Both the position numbers and the translations under genes were made by a program. Of a stretch of 64,000 nucleotides of DNA, positions 50,199 through 59,652 are shown piece by piece. This DNA comes from Methanosarcina acetivorans C2A (GTDB lineage Archaea; Halobacteriota; Methanosarcinia; Methanosarcinales; Methanosarcinaceae). How positions within the stretch are numbered: the stretch's first letter is position 1; every line of letters begins with the position of its first letter. Location: contig NC_003552.1 of assembly GCF_000007345.1 (NCBI RefSeq), forward strand, positions 1,488,001-1,552,000. Direction: 5' to 3'. Under the pieces are notes generated by a model. The model saw only the letters and a list, made by a program, of their open reading frames with translations. It searched no databases and was not told the DNA's origin.

Positions 50199-51218
50199 GT
50201 GAAAACTAGTATCAAATATGGAATAGGTACACTGTTCGTGGCAATGTTGCTGATGAACATGGTACTTGTACCTGCTGTGAGTGCTCAAACAAACGAAAAT
50301 ATAGGAATAAATGCTGAATGTGATGATTTCAGTATAGAAAAAGAATATGGTACGTTGTTCTTAGAAAAAATGGGCTATTCTGTAGAATTGACTTCTCCAA
50401 TTCCATTGAATAATCTGGAAGGTAACGTTGAAGCTGTTGCTTTTTCGATCAGCAATGGAGGATATATCATTATTAATGTGAATGACTTGTCTGTGCCTGA
50501 ATTTTCAACGACAAACAAAAGTCCGTTTATCGACGGGAATAAAAGTTACTACTACAATGGTCCTCTTGCTTATGTTGAAGCAGAAGAACTAAAAAATAGG
50601 GAAATCAAAACCACGTACATTTACAAAAAAGAAAAAGTGAGTAAATCTAAAAAACTTATGGAACTGCAAGAAGCAGCCACAGAAGCACAAAAGATACAGA
50701 CACTATCGTCTACAAGCGGCATTTTGAGTCATTCATTAAGGACTTGGGAAGATGACGATATTTATTGTGGTCCAATTGCAGCTGGTATAACTCTCATATA
50801 TTTCGATGATTACCATGATGACGATTTCGTAGCTACTGGTTATGAGAATCAGAATGATCTGCTAGATCTTATAATCGATAATTATATTGATAATTCTGGT
50901 GCGTATTCATGGGAATTAAGGGATGGACTGAACAGTTACATCGCAGATAGAAATCTTGCTAATGAGTACAGTGCTTACTCAACTTCTTTTGATTACAATA
51001 AACTGATGTCTCTAATAAATGCCGATAAACCTATAGATGTCTTGACTAATAATCACCCAACTTTTGACGATCATTGGGTAATAGCTCATGGATACTATAT
51101 ACTCACAGTTCCATATGTTGACCCACAATATTATATTATAGTCAATAATGGATGGGGCGCCAATGGCGTCAATGTGCTTATGGATGATTATCTTGTCAGC
51201 CAAGTGTGGATCGAATAA
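50199..51218 (+). CDS. Secreted papain-fold (C39-like) cysteine peptidase
   Basis: A 339-residue exported protein with a signal peptide cleaved near AVSA-QT (about residue 29). Residues 30-170 look like a propeptide. The catalytic part has Cys in DDDIYCGPIAAGITLIYF, His in DDHWVIAHGYY and Asn/Trp in IIVNNGWGANG, the order expected of C39/C10/C47-type papain-fold peptidases. GTG start, with GGTGA five bases upstream. A truncated duplicate of its N-terminal half lies at 51737-52165. AT-rich codon use differs from the housekeeping genes. Substrate unknown. Confidence 0.75.
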   Translation: MKTSIKYGIGTLFVAMLLMNMVLVPAVSAQTNENIGINAECDDFSIEKEYGTLFLEKMGYSVELTSPIPLNNLEGNVEAVAFSISNGGYIIINVNDLSVPEFSTTNKSPFIDGNKSYYYNGPLAYVEAEELKNREIKTTYIYKKEKVSKSKKLMELQEAATEAQKIQTLSSTSGILSHSLRTWEDDDIYCGPIAAGITLIYFDDYHDDDFVATGYENQNDLLDLIIDNYIDNSGAYSWELRDGLNSYIADRNLANEYSAYSTSFDYNKLMSLINADKPIDVLTNNHPTFDDHWVIAHGYYILTVPYVDPQYYIIVNNGWGANGVNVLMDDYLVSQVWIE

Positions 51219-51279
51219 TTTTTTTCTGGAAATATTCTACTAGAATATTTCCTTCTTATTAATCAAAGAGAAGATTGAA

Positions 51280-51702
51280 ATGAACAAAATGATGAACAAT
51301 TTAATTTTATGCTTAATCCTGTGTAGCACAGTCATTTATTCTGGTTGCGCGTCAAACCGAACTGAAGGGAAAAGGGTTACTGAACTGACAGATATAGATC
51401 GACACATGATCTCAAAAGTTTCAGTCAGGAATGGACTAAGTGGAGAACTGAGTACAACGGATGACACAGTCAAAATAACAGGATTAATAAATCATCTTGA
51501 TAGGTATTCATTGGAAAAAATGGATAATCAAGAGACTTTGGGTGGGTATCGTTATACAATAGATTTTTACAGCGGTTCCAATAAAATTTCGAGAATAGTT
51601 ATTGTAGACTCTAAAATTATGCGAGTTGATGAAGTTTACTATGATGTCATTGATTTTCCTATTGAACTGGAAACAATTGACGAACATGTAGATTCACTGT
51701 GA
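51280..51702 (+). CDS. Small lipoprotein of unknown function
   Basis: A 140-residue protein with a signal peptide and lipobox (VIYSGCAS), so the mature form should be lipid-anchored outside the cell. The soluble part (SKVSVRNGLSGELSTTDDTV, then IVIVDSKIMRVDEVYYDV) has a strand-rich pattern similar to small peptidase-inhibitor-like or immunity-type lipoproteins, but I do not recognise a family. It lies 60 bases after the peptidase gene in the same direction, so it may modulate or be co-expressed with it. Confidence 0.7.
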   Translation: MNKMMNNLILCLILCSTVIYSGCASNRTEGKRVTELTDIDRHMISKVSVRNGLSGELSTTDDTVKITGLINHLDRYSLEKMDNQETLGGYRYTIDFYSGSNKISRIVIVDSKIMRVDEVYYDVIDFPIELETIDEHVDSL

Positions 51703-51736
51703 TAATTCAGTCTGCTTAGAAAATAATATAACAAAT

Positions 51737-52165
51737 ATGAAATCCAGAACCGGTACTATGTTAGCATCAATGTTACTGCTTATCATGGTATTTGTACCTG
51801 CTGCGAGTGCTCAAACAAAAGAAGATATGGAATAAATGTTGAATGTGAAGATTTCAGTATAGAAAAAGAATATGGTAAACTGTTCTTGAAAGAACTGTTT
51901 ATTCTATAAATCTAACTCCTTCAATTAGTTTGTACAGTTCCAAAGATAATGTTGAAGCTGTTGCTTTTTCGATAAGTGATGGAGGCTATATCATTATTAA
52001 TGTGAATGATTTGTCTGTGCCTGAATTTTCAACGATTTTCAACGACAAACAAAAGTCCGTTTATCGACGGGAATAAAAGTTACTACTACAATGGTCCTCT
52101 TGCTTATGTTGAAGCAGAAAAACTAAAAAAATAGGGAAATCAAAACCACGTACATTTACAAGAAT
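51737..52165 (+). pseudogene. Broken duplicate of the secreted peptidase
   Basis: An ATG at 51737 starts a signal peptide (LASMLLLIMVFVPAASAQT) and then matches the peptidase at 50199-51218. The shared parts are VECEDFSIEKEYGKLFL, VEAVAFSISDGGYIIINVND and LSVPEFST. There are frameshifts near 51830 and 51890, a short duplication of ATTTTCAACGA near 52028, and a jump from the TTYIYK region to the GLTVT region. The catalytic domain is missing. Confidence 0.88.
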
Positions 52166-52189
52166 GGACTGACAGTTACAGGTAATTTT

Positions 52190-53863
52190 ATGAAAATGAA
52201 AATCATTTTGATTACGTTGCTTCTTTTCTTTTCAATAACTCCGGTATCCGCTGAAGTGATCACGGTAGGAGTCAAAAATGCAGATTATACTTCGATTCAG
52301 GATGCTATCGATAATTCAAATGATACGGATATCATTATTGTTTACAGTGGGGTTTATTCCGAAAACCTGCTTATCAACAAATCACTTACATTAAAAACTG
52401 CAGACAATAGCTCATTTAACGTAACTGTCAAGGCTCCAAACTCTTCAAATCATATATTCCACATAAGCTCATCAAACACCAGCATAGTTGGTTTCAATTT
52501 GACAGCCGAAAATGGGAGCAAACTCAGGTCCGGGATATACCTGGACAATGCCACGTACTGTCAAATCTCAAATAATAGTATTTCAAATGTCGAAGACGGC
52601 ATTCTACTTTCCTCTTCCCGGGAAAACAAAATCGAAGGTAATTCTCTATTTTCAAACAGTTTGCATGGAATAAATGTATCCGGCTCAAATAACAACTTCA
52701 TAAATAATAATACGTTTTTCAATAATCGATATGGAATTATTGTAGAATCTTCAGACAACAATATAATTTCCAGGAACAATGCAAGCCTTAACGAGAATTA
52801 TGGGATAGCCCTGTTCAGAACAAATGACAGTATTGTAAAAGAAAACATTGCTGCTGAGAACAAACATGGTATTTGTTTAACCTCATCCTTTAATAATGAA
52901 ATAGAAAACAACAGTGCTGTCAATAATACATTAACCGGTTCTGTTGTGTGGGATTCGGGGGCTAACCGGCTGGGAAACAATAATTTCAGCTTCAATAGAG
53001 ATTCGGGCTTAACTCTCCTTCATACAAATAAAAACAACAGAATCCTGAACAACGAGCTTTCACACAACAAAAATGGAATATATTCCAGAGGTGACGGTGC
53101 TCTTATCCGGAACAATGAAATAAATTCCAACGACAAATATGGCATACTTCTCATTTACACTACAGGCAACATTGTCAAAAACAACACCTTACTAAATAAT
53201 GAAAAAGGAATTAGAACGAAAAAATTGTCCGAAAATCAGATATCTTCAAATACAATAGATGACCGATTGACCGCTAATAAACTGATACCTGCTTTTCTCA
53301 TCCTGATAATAATCGGGACGGTATTTTACCTGAAAAAAGAGTCATTGCTATTGAAAGCTTTAAAGATCCTGCTTATTGTGTTCGCATTATTGATCCTTGC
53401 AATTGTCGTGTGGTACTTCCCGTTTGAGTCAGGCCTGCCTGAGAACAATGTTGAAATTAATAATATCAACTGGATTGATAATGGGGCAATAAATGATAGT
53501 TATGTAAGAGGAAATCTCTCAATGGACTTTGTTTATCTGCACAAGAATTCACAGTCTCTAAACCTTGAAGAGGGTCCTGAAACGGACATTTTACCAGTTT
53601 ATGTTCGTATAAGTTCAATGAGTGTTGCAAGTACGTTAGGGGATTACACCCCGTTATATGAAGAACCTCTCACTTTAGAGTATTCAGAGCCATATCATTA
53701 CAGCTATCTTCTTGACTTAGAAAAAGAAAAACAACATAACGTGTTAGTTGAAATTTACGCAAACAGATACTACGAATATCCAAATCCTGTCTATGGAGAC
53801 TCTAACTGGGAATTAACCGGGGTAGCGGTAAGAGATATTAATCTAACTAATCTAACAAGCTAA
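52190..53863 (+). CDS. NosD-like right-handed beta-helix protein with C-terminal membrane segment
   Basis: A 557-residue exported protein. The signal peptide ends near TPVSA. Residues 25-355 are parallel beta-helix repeats (PbH1/NosD type), with many short Asn-rich turns such as NNTFFNNRYGI and NEINSNDKYGILL. Two hydrophobic helices follow (AFLILIIIGTVFYL and LLIVFALLILAIVVWYF), then about 140 residues outside the membrane. NosD-like helices bind sugars or organise other proteins at the surface. The helix-TM-domain order, with a further domain after the membrane hairpin, is unusual for a surface protein. It lies 25 bases after the broken peptidase copy. Confidence 0.82.
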   Translation: MKMKIILITLLLFFSITPVSAEVITVGVKNADYTSIQDAIDNSNDTDIIIVYSGVYSENLLINKSLTLKTADNSSFNVTVKAPNSSNHIFHISSSNTSIVGFNLTAENGSKLRSGIYLDNATYCQISNNSISNVEDGILLSSSRENKIEGNSLFSNSLHGINVSGSNNNFINNNTFFNNRYGIIVESSDNNIISRNNASLNENYGIALFRTNDSIVKENIAAENKHGICLTSSFNNEIENNSAVNNTLTGSVVWDSGANRLGNNNFSFNRDSGLTLLHTNKNNRILNNELSHNKNGIYSRGDGALIRNNEINSNDKYGILLIYTTGNIVKNNTLLNNEKGIRTKKLSENQISSNTIDDRLTANKLIPAFLILIIIGTVFYLKKESLLLKALKILLIVFALLILAIVVWYFPFESGLPENNVEINNINWIDNGAINDSYVRGNLSMDFVYLHKNSQSLNLEEGPETDILPVYVRISSMSVASTLGDYTPLYEEPLTLEYSEPYHYSYLLDLEKEKQHNVLVEIYANRYYEYPNPVYGDSNWELTGVAVRDINLTNLTS

Positions 53864-53866
53864 CAA

Positions 53867-54160
53867 TTATTTTCTTACGCGTCTGATCAGATGTGCTCTA
53901 ACCAGCATACTGGCGTCTGTAGGAGATATTGGAATTGGTTCGTCTCTCGTCCATAGTTTATAGGGCATTCCTCCATGGCTTTTAATACCGCTAATTGAGA
54001 TATACTCATCATCACTGATCCATCTCCCAACTATCTCCTTTTTCTCGGGTCCTCCATAAGACCTGATAACCTCTGAAGGTTCACCGGTTTCAAAATCAGC
54101 AGCTCTCATTCTCCATTCCGATTTTACACTTTTCCCAGGTTTTCTTGCATTGTATGTCAT
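53867..54160 (-). CDS. Hypothetical 97-residue protein
   Basis: A small basic protein with an ATG start and protein-like composition (WRMRAADFETGEPSEVIR, GRWISDDEYISISGIKSHGG). It has no signal peptide or membrane helix. Its 3' end lies three bases from the convergent beta-helix gene. I do not recognise the family. Confidence 0.55.
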   Translation of the reverse strand: MTYNARKPGKSVKSEWRMRAADFETGEPSEVIRSYGGPEKKEIVGRWISDDEYISISGIKSHGGMPYKLWTRDEPIPISPTDASMLVRAHLIRRVRK

Positions 54161-54667
54161 AATAACTTCATATAATTCAATGACTAAACCTGTTCATAAA
54201 TTCTGTCACTTAATTATATATGAGCAAGTTATGGGGTAAATATTTTAAACTTGTATTGGAACCGGCATAGTAAGCATTTATATCTACAGGTTAAAAATTT
54301 CTTCGAACATATGTTGGAAGATGTCAGCGATCAAATCCGATTCAGAAGCATTATCGTTTTGTCTGTTAGCCCGTAGAAAAAACTGCGAAATTAGGTAGAA
54401 TGTTTCCATCAGGTCATGGATTAAGTTTTAATTTTTTCAACATATTCTCCGTTGTTTTCTAATAACATGGTGAGCCTGTCCAGAAACTGATTAAACATGA
54501 GAAATAAACTTCTTTTATTTATAAATAACAATAATTATATATTTATTTAAATCAATTTATCTTACTTTGATTTAAATTTCCTTCTTCCTTTGAGATCGGC
54601 AAATTTAAGATCAGGAAACAAGACTTCTGCGCAAGCTATATCAGCTTTCAGTGCGGGAAGGTAAGCA
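54161..54667. other. AT-rich spacer with promoter of rlmE
   Basis: About 500 bases without a gene. TTTATAAATAACAATAATTA at 54518-54540 is a likely TATA region for rlmE. No repeat longer than about ten bases is seen. Confidence 0.4.
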
Positions 54668-55486
54668 ATGGCAAGAGATAGAAGAGATTATTATTATCAT
54701 CAGGCAAAAGAGGAAGGGTACCGGTCCAGGGCTTCCTTCAAACTCAAACAGATTAATGAGAAACATAATGTTATCAAGCGGGGAGACTCGGTTGTTGATT
54801 TAGGTGCGGCTCCGGGGGGGTGGCTTCAGGTTGCAAAACAGCTTTCCGGAGGGAAGGTTCTGGGTGTGGACCTGCAGAGGATAGCTCCTATCGAAGGAGT
54901 CGAGACTATCCAGGGCGACATAAACGCTGACTCGACAATAAAGAAGATTATCAGGGCTGTCGGGGAAAAAGGAGCGGATGTGGTGCTCTGTGATGCAGCC
55001 CCGAACCTTTCGGGAAACTGGTCTTATGACCATGCGCGGTCAATTGAACTTACGACCTCGGCCCTTGAGTGCGCAAAGAAGATCTTGAAGCCAAAAGGAA
55101 ACTTTGTTGTCAAGGTCTTTCAGGGCGACATGTTCAACGATTACCTGGAAAAAGTCAGGGATAATTTTGTCCACGTCAAAGCTTATTCCCCTCAGGCTTC
55201 AAGGTCGCAGAGTGCGGAAATCTACGTTATCGGGAAAAAATTCCTCACGGCTCCTCTCAGGAGAGGCGACAAATTCGTTGTGGACATAGAAAAGCTCGGC
55301 TCAGGTGGAGACGGGGCGGTCCTCATTGAAGGGTTCGTTGTCTTCGTAAAGGAAGTTGAAGTCGGAGAAAAGGTCCGTATTAAAATAGCAGATGTCAAAC
55401 CTAACTTTGCTTTTGCCGATGTCGAAGAAAGGCTTGAAAAGGCTGAGGATTCTGAAAACTTAGGGAATTCTGAGAAAGCCGAGTAA
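54668..55486 (+). CDS. rlmE: 23S rRNA (uridine-2'-O)-methyltransferase with TRAM domain
   Basis: A 272-residue RlmE/FtsJ-type methyltransferase. RDYYYHQAKEEGYRSRASFKL is the conserved N-terminus, with one catalytic lysine. Motif I is VVDLGAAPGGWLQVA; catalytic Asp, Lys and Glu lie in DVVLCDAAPNLSG, FVVKVFQGD and SRSQSAEIYVIG. A C-terminal TRAM RNA-binding domain (VEVGEKVRIKIADVKPNFAF), typical of archaeal members, follows. AAGGTAAGCA precedes the ATG. Confidence 0.95.
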   Translation: MARDRRDYYYHQAKEEGYRSRASFKLKQINEKHNVIKRGDSVVDLGAAPGGWLQVAKQLSGGKVLGVDLQRIAPIEGVETIQGDINADSTIKKIIRAVGEKGADVVLCDAAPNLSGNWSYDHARSIELTTSALECAKKILKPKGNFVVKVFQGDMFNDYLEKVRDNFVHVKAYSPQASRSQSAEIYVIGKKFLTAPLRRGDKFVVDIEKLGSGGDGAVLIEGFVVFVKEVEVGEKVRIKIADVKPNFAFADVEERLEKAEDSENLGNSEKAE

Positions 55487-55708
55487 ATCCCTGGAATTGT
55501 GAGAATACTTGATAAGCCCTTAATTGTGAGGATACTAACAAGTCCCTGGCATGAGAATATGAAAAAACCTTATCATTAGAATCACTAGAATCTGAATAAG
55601 CCCTTAATAAGTACTAGAAATATATCTTATGGGGAAAGTATATATCTTTAAGGGAAAGCCTATATAACAATGGGAAAAGCCTGAGTTTTTTCAAACACGG
55701 TGATCCAG

Positions 55709-56356
55709 TTGATTGATCTTCATACTCACACTATTTTCAGTGACGGGGAACTGCTCCCCAGTGAACTCGTCCGGCGGGCCGTTATTCACGGCTACGAGGC
55801 TATTGCACTTACCGATCATGCAGACTATACGAACCTCGAACAGCTTCTCGATGCTGCAAAGAAAGCAAAGTACCTGGAGGAAGAGTGGGATATCCGCGTC
55901 CTGCCCGGAGTCGAGCTGACGCACGTCCCTCCGAGAAAGATTGCTCCCATGGCAAAGAAAGCAAAAGAGCTGGGCGCAGAAATCGTGGTCGTACACGGGG
56001 AAACAATCTACGAACCGGTTGCCCCCGGGACAAATGCAGCATCAGCTGCCTGTGAATATGTTGATATCCTTGCCCACCCGGGTCTTATCTCCGAAGAAGA
56101 TGTCCGGACTGCGGCAGAGAACAATGTGTTACTCGAGCTCACTGCAAGGAACGGGCACAACAGGACTAACGGGCATGTTGCAAGACTTGCCCTCGAATTA
56201 GGAGCAAAGCTTGTCGTGAACACCGATACCCATGCCCCTGAGGACCTGATCACCGATGAAACAGCCCTTCAAATTGCAATGGGATCCGGGCTTACCGAGT
56301 CCGGGGCAAAAGACGCGTTTGAAGCGTCTAAAAAGAAGGTAGCGGAGATTGTTTAA
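55709..56356 (+). CDS. PHP-domain phosphoesterase (histidinol-phosphatase-like), copy 1
   Basis: A 215-residue PHP-fold metallo-phosphoesterase. Metal-binding motifs are DLHTHTIFSDG, LTDHAD, GVELTHV, VVVHGET, LAHPG and NTDTHA. I prefer the TTG at 55709: GGTGAT lies five bases upstream and the protein then starts MIDLHTH; a GTG at 55700 is in frame. It is the first of two tandem copies that share about 110 bases of leader. Substrate unknown. Confidence 0.88.
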   Translation: MIDLHTHTIFSDGELLPSELVRRAVIHGYEAIALTDHADYTNLEQLLDAAKKAKYLEEEWDIRVLPGVELTHVPPRKIAPMAKKAKELGAEIVVVHGETIYEPVAPGTNAASAACEYVDILAHPGLISEEDVRTAAENNVLLELTARNGHNRTNGHVARLALELGAKLVVNTDTHAPEDLITDETALQIAMGSGLTESGAKDAFEASKKKVAEIV

Positions 56357-58475
56357 AGGGTGATGTTTCTTTTCTGTTTTTGATTTTTTATCTTTCTTCG
56401 TTTTGCGTAATTTTTCCAGAGAAATAACTGTGGGGACGGAAATTGTTCTCTGCACGGGGATTATATTCAGTTATCAGGACTTAATTGGTCTGTAGTATCT
56501 GAGTATCCGTGCCGGTTGTGCATGTTGCCTTATACTTTAGTTTCAAAGAAACGCGATTTTAACCTCAATTTTCTCTAAAAAACAATATCAGCTGACCTTT
56601 TGCAAATTCTTTATTTGTAGATCCTAAATATTAAATTCACTTTAAAAAGTCTATTAATATTGTTTATTTCAAAAAGTTATTTATATAAGTAGATCATAAT
56701 TAATATTATGGTATTTTTAAGAAAGAAACTCGTCAACGGGAAACCTTACTGGTACATAGTAGAATCTGCCAGAGTTGATGGAAAGGTAAAAACCATTTTT
56801 CAGGTTTATCTGGGTAGCGCAGAAAAAATACTTGAGATGAAAAGGCAATGTGAATCATTGCCCTATGATAAACTTAGATCCTTTGATTACGGCAAGCTTG
56901 CCGCACTCCTTCATGTGAATGAAGAACTTGGATTCACTGACATAGTTAACAAGCATACTGACAAAAAATTAATAGATGGATTGAGTGTTGGAGAATACCT
57001 TTTACTTGACGTAATCGGAAAAAGTCACGGCGTTTTAAGTGAAAACGGGATTGAAGAATGGTTCAAAAAATCCCCTTTAGCTTTCATGTGGAAATTCCCG
57101 CACAAGTTAAATTGTCAGAATTTTCTGAACCAAATGAATTATGTTGACTTAGAGACGATGAAAAAGATCGAAGACGATCTTTGCAGAGTTCTTGTAGGAA
57201 AGGGATTTACTCCATCAATAATGTTTGTGGATGAATCAAACTGGTTTACATATGCTAACAATTATGATGACGAGAGCGAACTGCTTCATAAAGGATATAA
57301 TAAAAAGCATAGGAAAGACAAAAATCAAATCTGTGTTTCGCTAGCTGTAAACGAGGACAACATACCTTTTATTCATGAAACATATTCTGGAAATGTTCAT
57401 GACTCTGAAGAATTTTCAGGCATAGTAGATAAAATCATAAACAGACTGACTGAATTAAATATCTGTTCTGAAGATCTTGTTCTTGTTTTCGATAAGGGTA
57501 ACAACTCAAAGGTCAACATTGAAAAGGTAACATCAAAAATGAATTTTGTAGGATCTGTAAAAGCAAATCAGGCCGAGAAGCTTCTCGATGTTCCACTTTC
57601 CAAATATGAGTGTTTATACAAGAATTCGAAAGGTAACAAAATTTTTGGATACAGGACAAAACACCAGTTTTATGGAACAGAATATACAACCGTAATAACC
57701 TACAACGAGGGAACTTACAAGCTTCAAAAGAGCACTTATGAAACAAACAAATCAAGAATAATTGATAGTTTGGAGGATCTTCGGAGAAGATTAGAAAGCA
57801 GTAAAGGAAAAGAAAGAAACAGGAGCAGCGTAGAACGTGAGGTTGCAGGAATTATTCTGAAAAAATACAGTAGCGTTATAAAATATGAAATAATTGATGC
57901 TCTGGAAGGGAAGAAAAAACCTCAGTTAAAGTTCTGGATTGATGAAGATAACGAAAAAAAGTGCGAAAAGACGTTTGGGAAGAACATCCTATTTACGGAC
58001 AAGCATAAATGGCAAACTAAAAAGATAGTGAAAACATATAACAGTAAGAATCTTGTTGAAGATGATTTTAAACTGTTGAATGATCACTTGCTTGTTCCTG
58101 TAGGACCAGTATATCATCACAAGGATGAAAACATTAGAGTTCATGTGTTTTTGGCTATGGTTGGCCTACTTTTCTACAGATACCTGGCATGGGAGACCAA
58201 AATGTACGGTTTCTCTATGAAAAAGCTCATTGAAAAACTGTCTGAGATCAAGATTGCGGTAGTTCAGGAAAAAGAGTCCAAAAAAAGCAAAATTATTGTG
58301 GAAGAAATGGACACAAAACAAGCATCGTTATTTTCTTTTCTGAACATGGAAAAATACCTGCCATTTTAACAAAATCGTTAGTGGCAGGATTATTCTTTCG
58401 TTAGGCATACACAAACAAAGCCAGAGGATAACGGAAAATCACTCATCTTTGAAAGGTGAGTTATAGTAGTTACAG
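56357..58475 (+). mobile_element. IS1634-like insertion between the two PHP copies (ends not resolved)
   Basis: The DNA between the two PHP copies contains a full-length IS4/IS1634-type transposase gene. Homology between the two PHP loci begins again at about 58478, so the right end of the insertion must lie before that. I searched the flanks by eye and did not find convincing terminal inverted repeats or a target duplication, so the limits given are outer bounds only. Confidence 0.5.
56708..58369 (+). CDS. IS1634-family (IS4 superfamily) transposase
   Basis: A 553-residue DDE transposase, full length. The N-terminus GKPYWYIVESARVDGKVKTI is typical of the IS1634 group. Likely catalytic aspartates lie in MFVDESNWF and VLVFDKGNNS. 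A late segment RVHVFLAMVGLLFYRYLAW is the C-terminal motif of the group, close to the expected catalytic Glu. The frame is intact, so the element may still be active. It is more AT-rich than the PHP genes around it. Confidence 0.88.
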   Translation: MVFLRKKLVNGKPYWYIVESARVDGKVKTIFQVYLGSAEKILEMKRQCESLPYDKLRSFDYGKLAALLHVNEELGFTDIVNKHTDKKLIDGLSVGEYLLLDVIGKSHGVLSENGIEEWFKKSPLAFMWKFPHKLNCQNFLNQMNYVDLETMKKIEDDLCRVLVGKGFTPSIMFVDESNWFTYANNYDDESELLHKGYNKKHRKDKNQICVSLAVNEDNIPFIHETYSGNVHDSEEFSGIVDKIINRLTELNICSEDLVLVFDKGNNSKVNIEKVTSKMNFVGSVKANQAEKLLDVPLSKYECLYKNSKGNKIFGYRTKHQFYGTEYTTVITYNEGTYKLQKSTYETNKSRIIDSLEDLRRRLESSKGKERNRSSVEREVAGIILKKYSSVIKYEIIDALEGKKKPQLKFWIDEDNEKKCEKTFGKNILFTDKHKWQTKKIVKTYNSKNLVEDDFKLLNDHLLVPVGPVYHHKDENIRVHVFLAMVGLLFYRYLAWETKMYGFSMKKLIEKLSEIKIAVVQEKESKKSKIIVEEMDTKQASLFSFLNMEKYLPF

Positions 58476-58594
58476 TACTTTTCGGATAGGCTCTAAGTAC
58501 CGGAAATATATCTTATGGGGAAAGTATATCTCTGTAAGGAAAAATCTTTATAACGATAGGAAAAGCCTGAGTTTTTTCGAACAGGGTGATCCAG

Positions 58595-59242
58595 TTGATT
58601 GACCTTCACACTCACACAATTTTTAGTGATGGAGAATTCCTCCCCAGCGAACTTGTCCGGCATGCAGTTCTCCACGGCTATGAGGCTGTTGCAATTACCG
58701 ACCATGCTGATCACACAAATCTCGAATGGCTTCTGGAAGCCGCAAAGAAAGCAAAATACCTCGAAGAAGAATGGGATATCCGCGTCCTGTCCGGAGTCGA
58801 ACTGACACATGTCCCTCCGAGGAAGATTGCCCCTCTGTCAAAGAAAGCAAAAGAGCTGGGCGCAGAAATCGTGGTCGTACACGGGGAAACCATCTCAGAA
58901 CCGGTTGCCCCCGGAACAAATTCAGCCTCAGTTGCCTGTGAGTATGTTGATATCCTTGCCCACCCCGGCCTGATCTCGGAGGAAGACGTTCAGACAGCTG
59001 TAGATAACAACGTTCTCCTTGAAATTACCACCAGAAACGGGCACAACAGGACAAATGGCCATGTTGCCAGGCTTGCCCTCGAAATCGGTGCAACTCTTGT
59101 AGTGAACACCGATACCCACGGGCCTGGAAACCTGATCACCGATGAGACTGCCCTTAAAATTGCAATGGGGGCCGGGCTTACCGAATCAAGGGTAAAAGAA
59201 GCATTTGAAGCGTCTAAAAAGAAGGTAGCAGAGATAGTCTGA
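58595..59242 (+). CDS. PHP-domain phosphoesterase, copy 2
   Basis: A 215-residue PHP protein, close paralogue of the gene at 55709-56356. All metal motifs are kept: DLHTHTIFSDG, ITDHADH, GVELTHV, VVVHGET, LAHPG, NTDTHG. Differences are spread over the gene and mostly conservative, so both copies look functional. The leader (GGGAAAAGCCTGAGTTTTTT-like) and the GGTGAT/TTG start are shared. Homology ends at the stop codon. Confidence 0.88.
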   Translation: MIDLHTHTIFSDGEFLPSELVRHAVLHGYEAVAITDHADHTNLEWLLEAAKKAKYLEEEWDIRVLSGVELTHVPPRKIAPLSKKAKELGAEIVVVHGETISEPVAPGTNSASVACEYVDILAHPGLISEEDVQTAVDNNVLLEITTRNGHNRTNGHVARLALEIGATLVVNTDTHGPGNLITDETALKIAMGAGLTESRVKEAFEASKKKVAEIV

Positions 59243-59652
59243 ACTTTGAATATCTTGAAAATAAAGTTTCCGGGCGGGAATCCAGAGGAGTCTAGCCATT
59301 TTTTAATGTCTACTTTTGATGACTTCTATTTAATACAGTTCTCAAAGGGAATGATCTTTTTTCAAAAACTATCTTGTATGCGTATAAATGGTCACGCTTC
59401 ACTTTAAAAATCTCAGTTTTAAATCTAAGTTCGCAAGTAGCAAAAGTCAGAAAGAACTTTGCTTGTAGTTATATATTGGGGGGTATAGTTTAGTTATTTA
59501 TAGGATGTGTAATTAACCATAAATATAATTCACATTTAAAGAAATGTGGTATTATTGATTATAAATTATCTATTTAAGTGGGTAAGTAAAACAGATAGTA
59601 TAGGATATACTACTCTATCTTTGAGAAATAGAGTCTATGTGGGGGAAATAAA
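59243..59652. other. AT-rich spacer upstream of the surface-protein gene
   Basis: No gene is seen. AGTTATTTATAGGATG near 59492 is a plausible TATA element for the downstream gene. GGGGGAAATAAA before the GTG at 59653 provides the ribosome-binding site. Confidence 0.4.
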
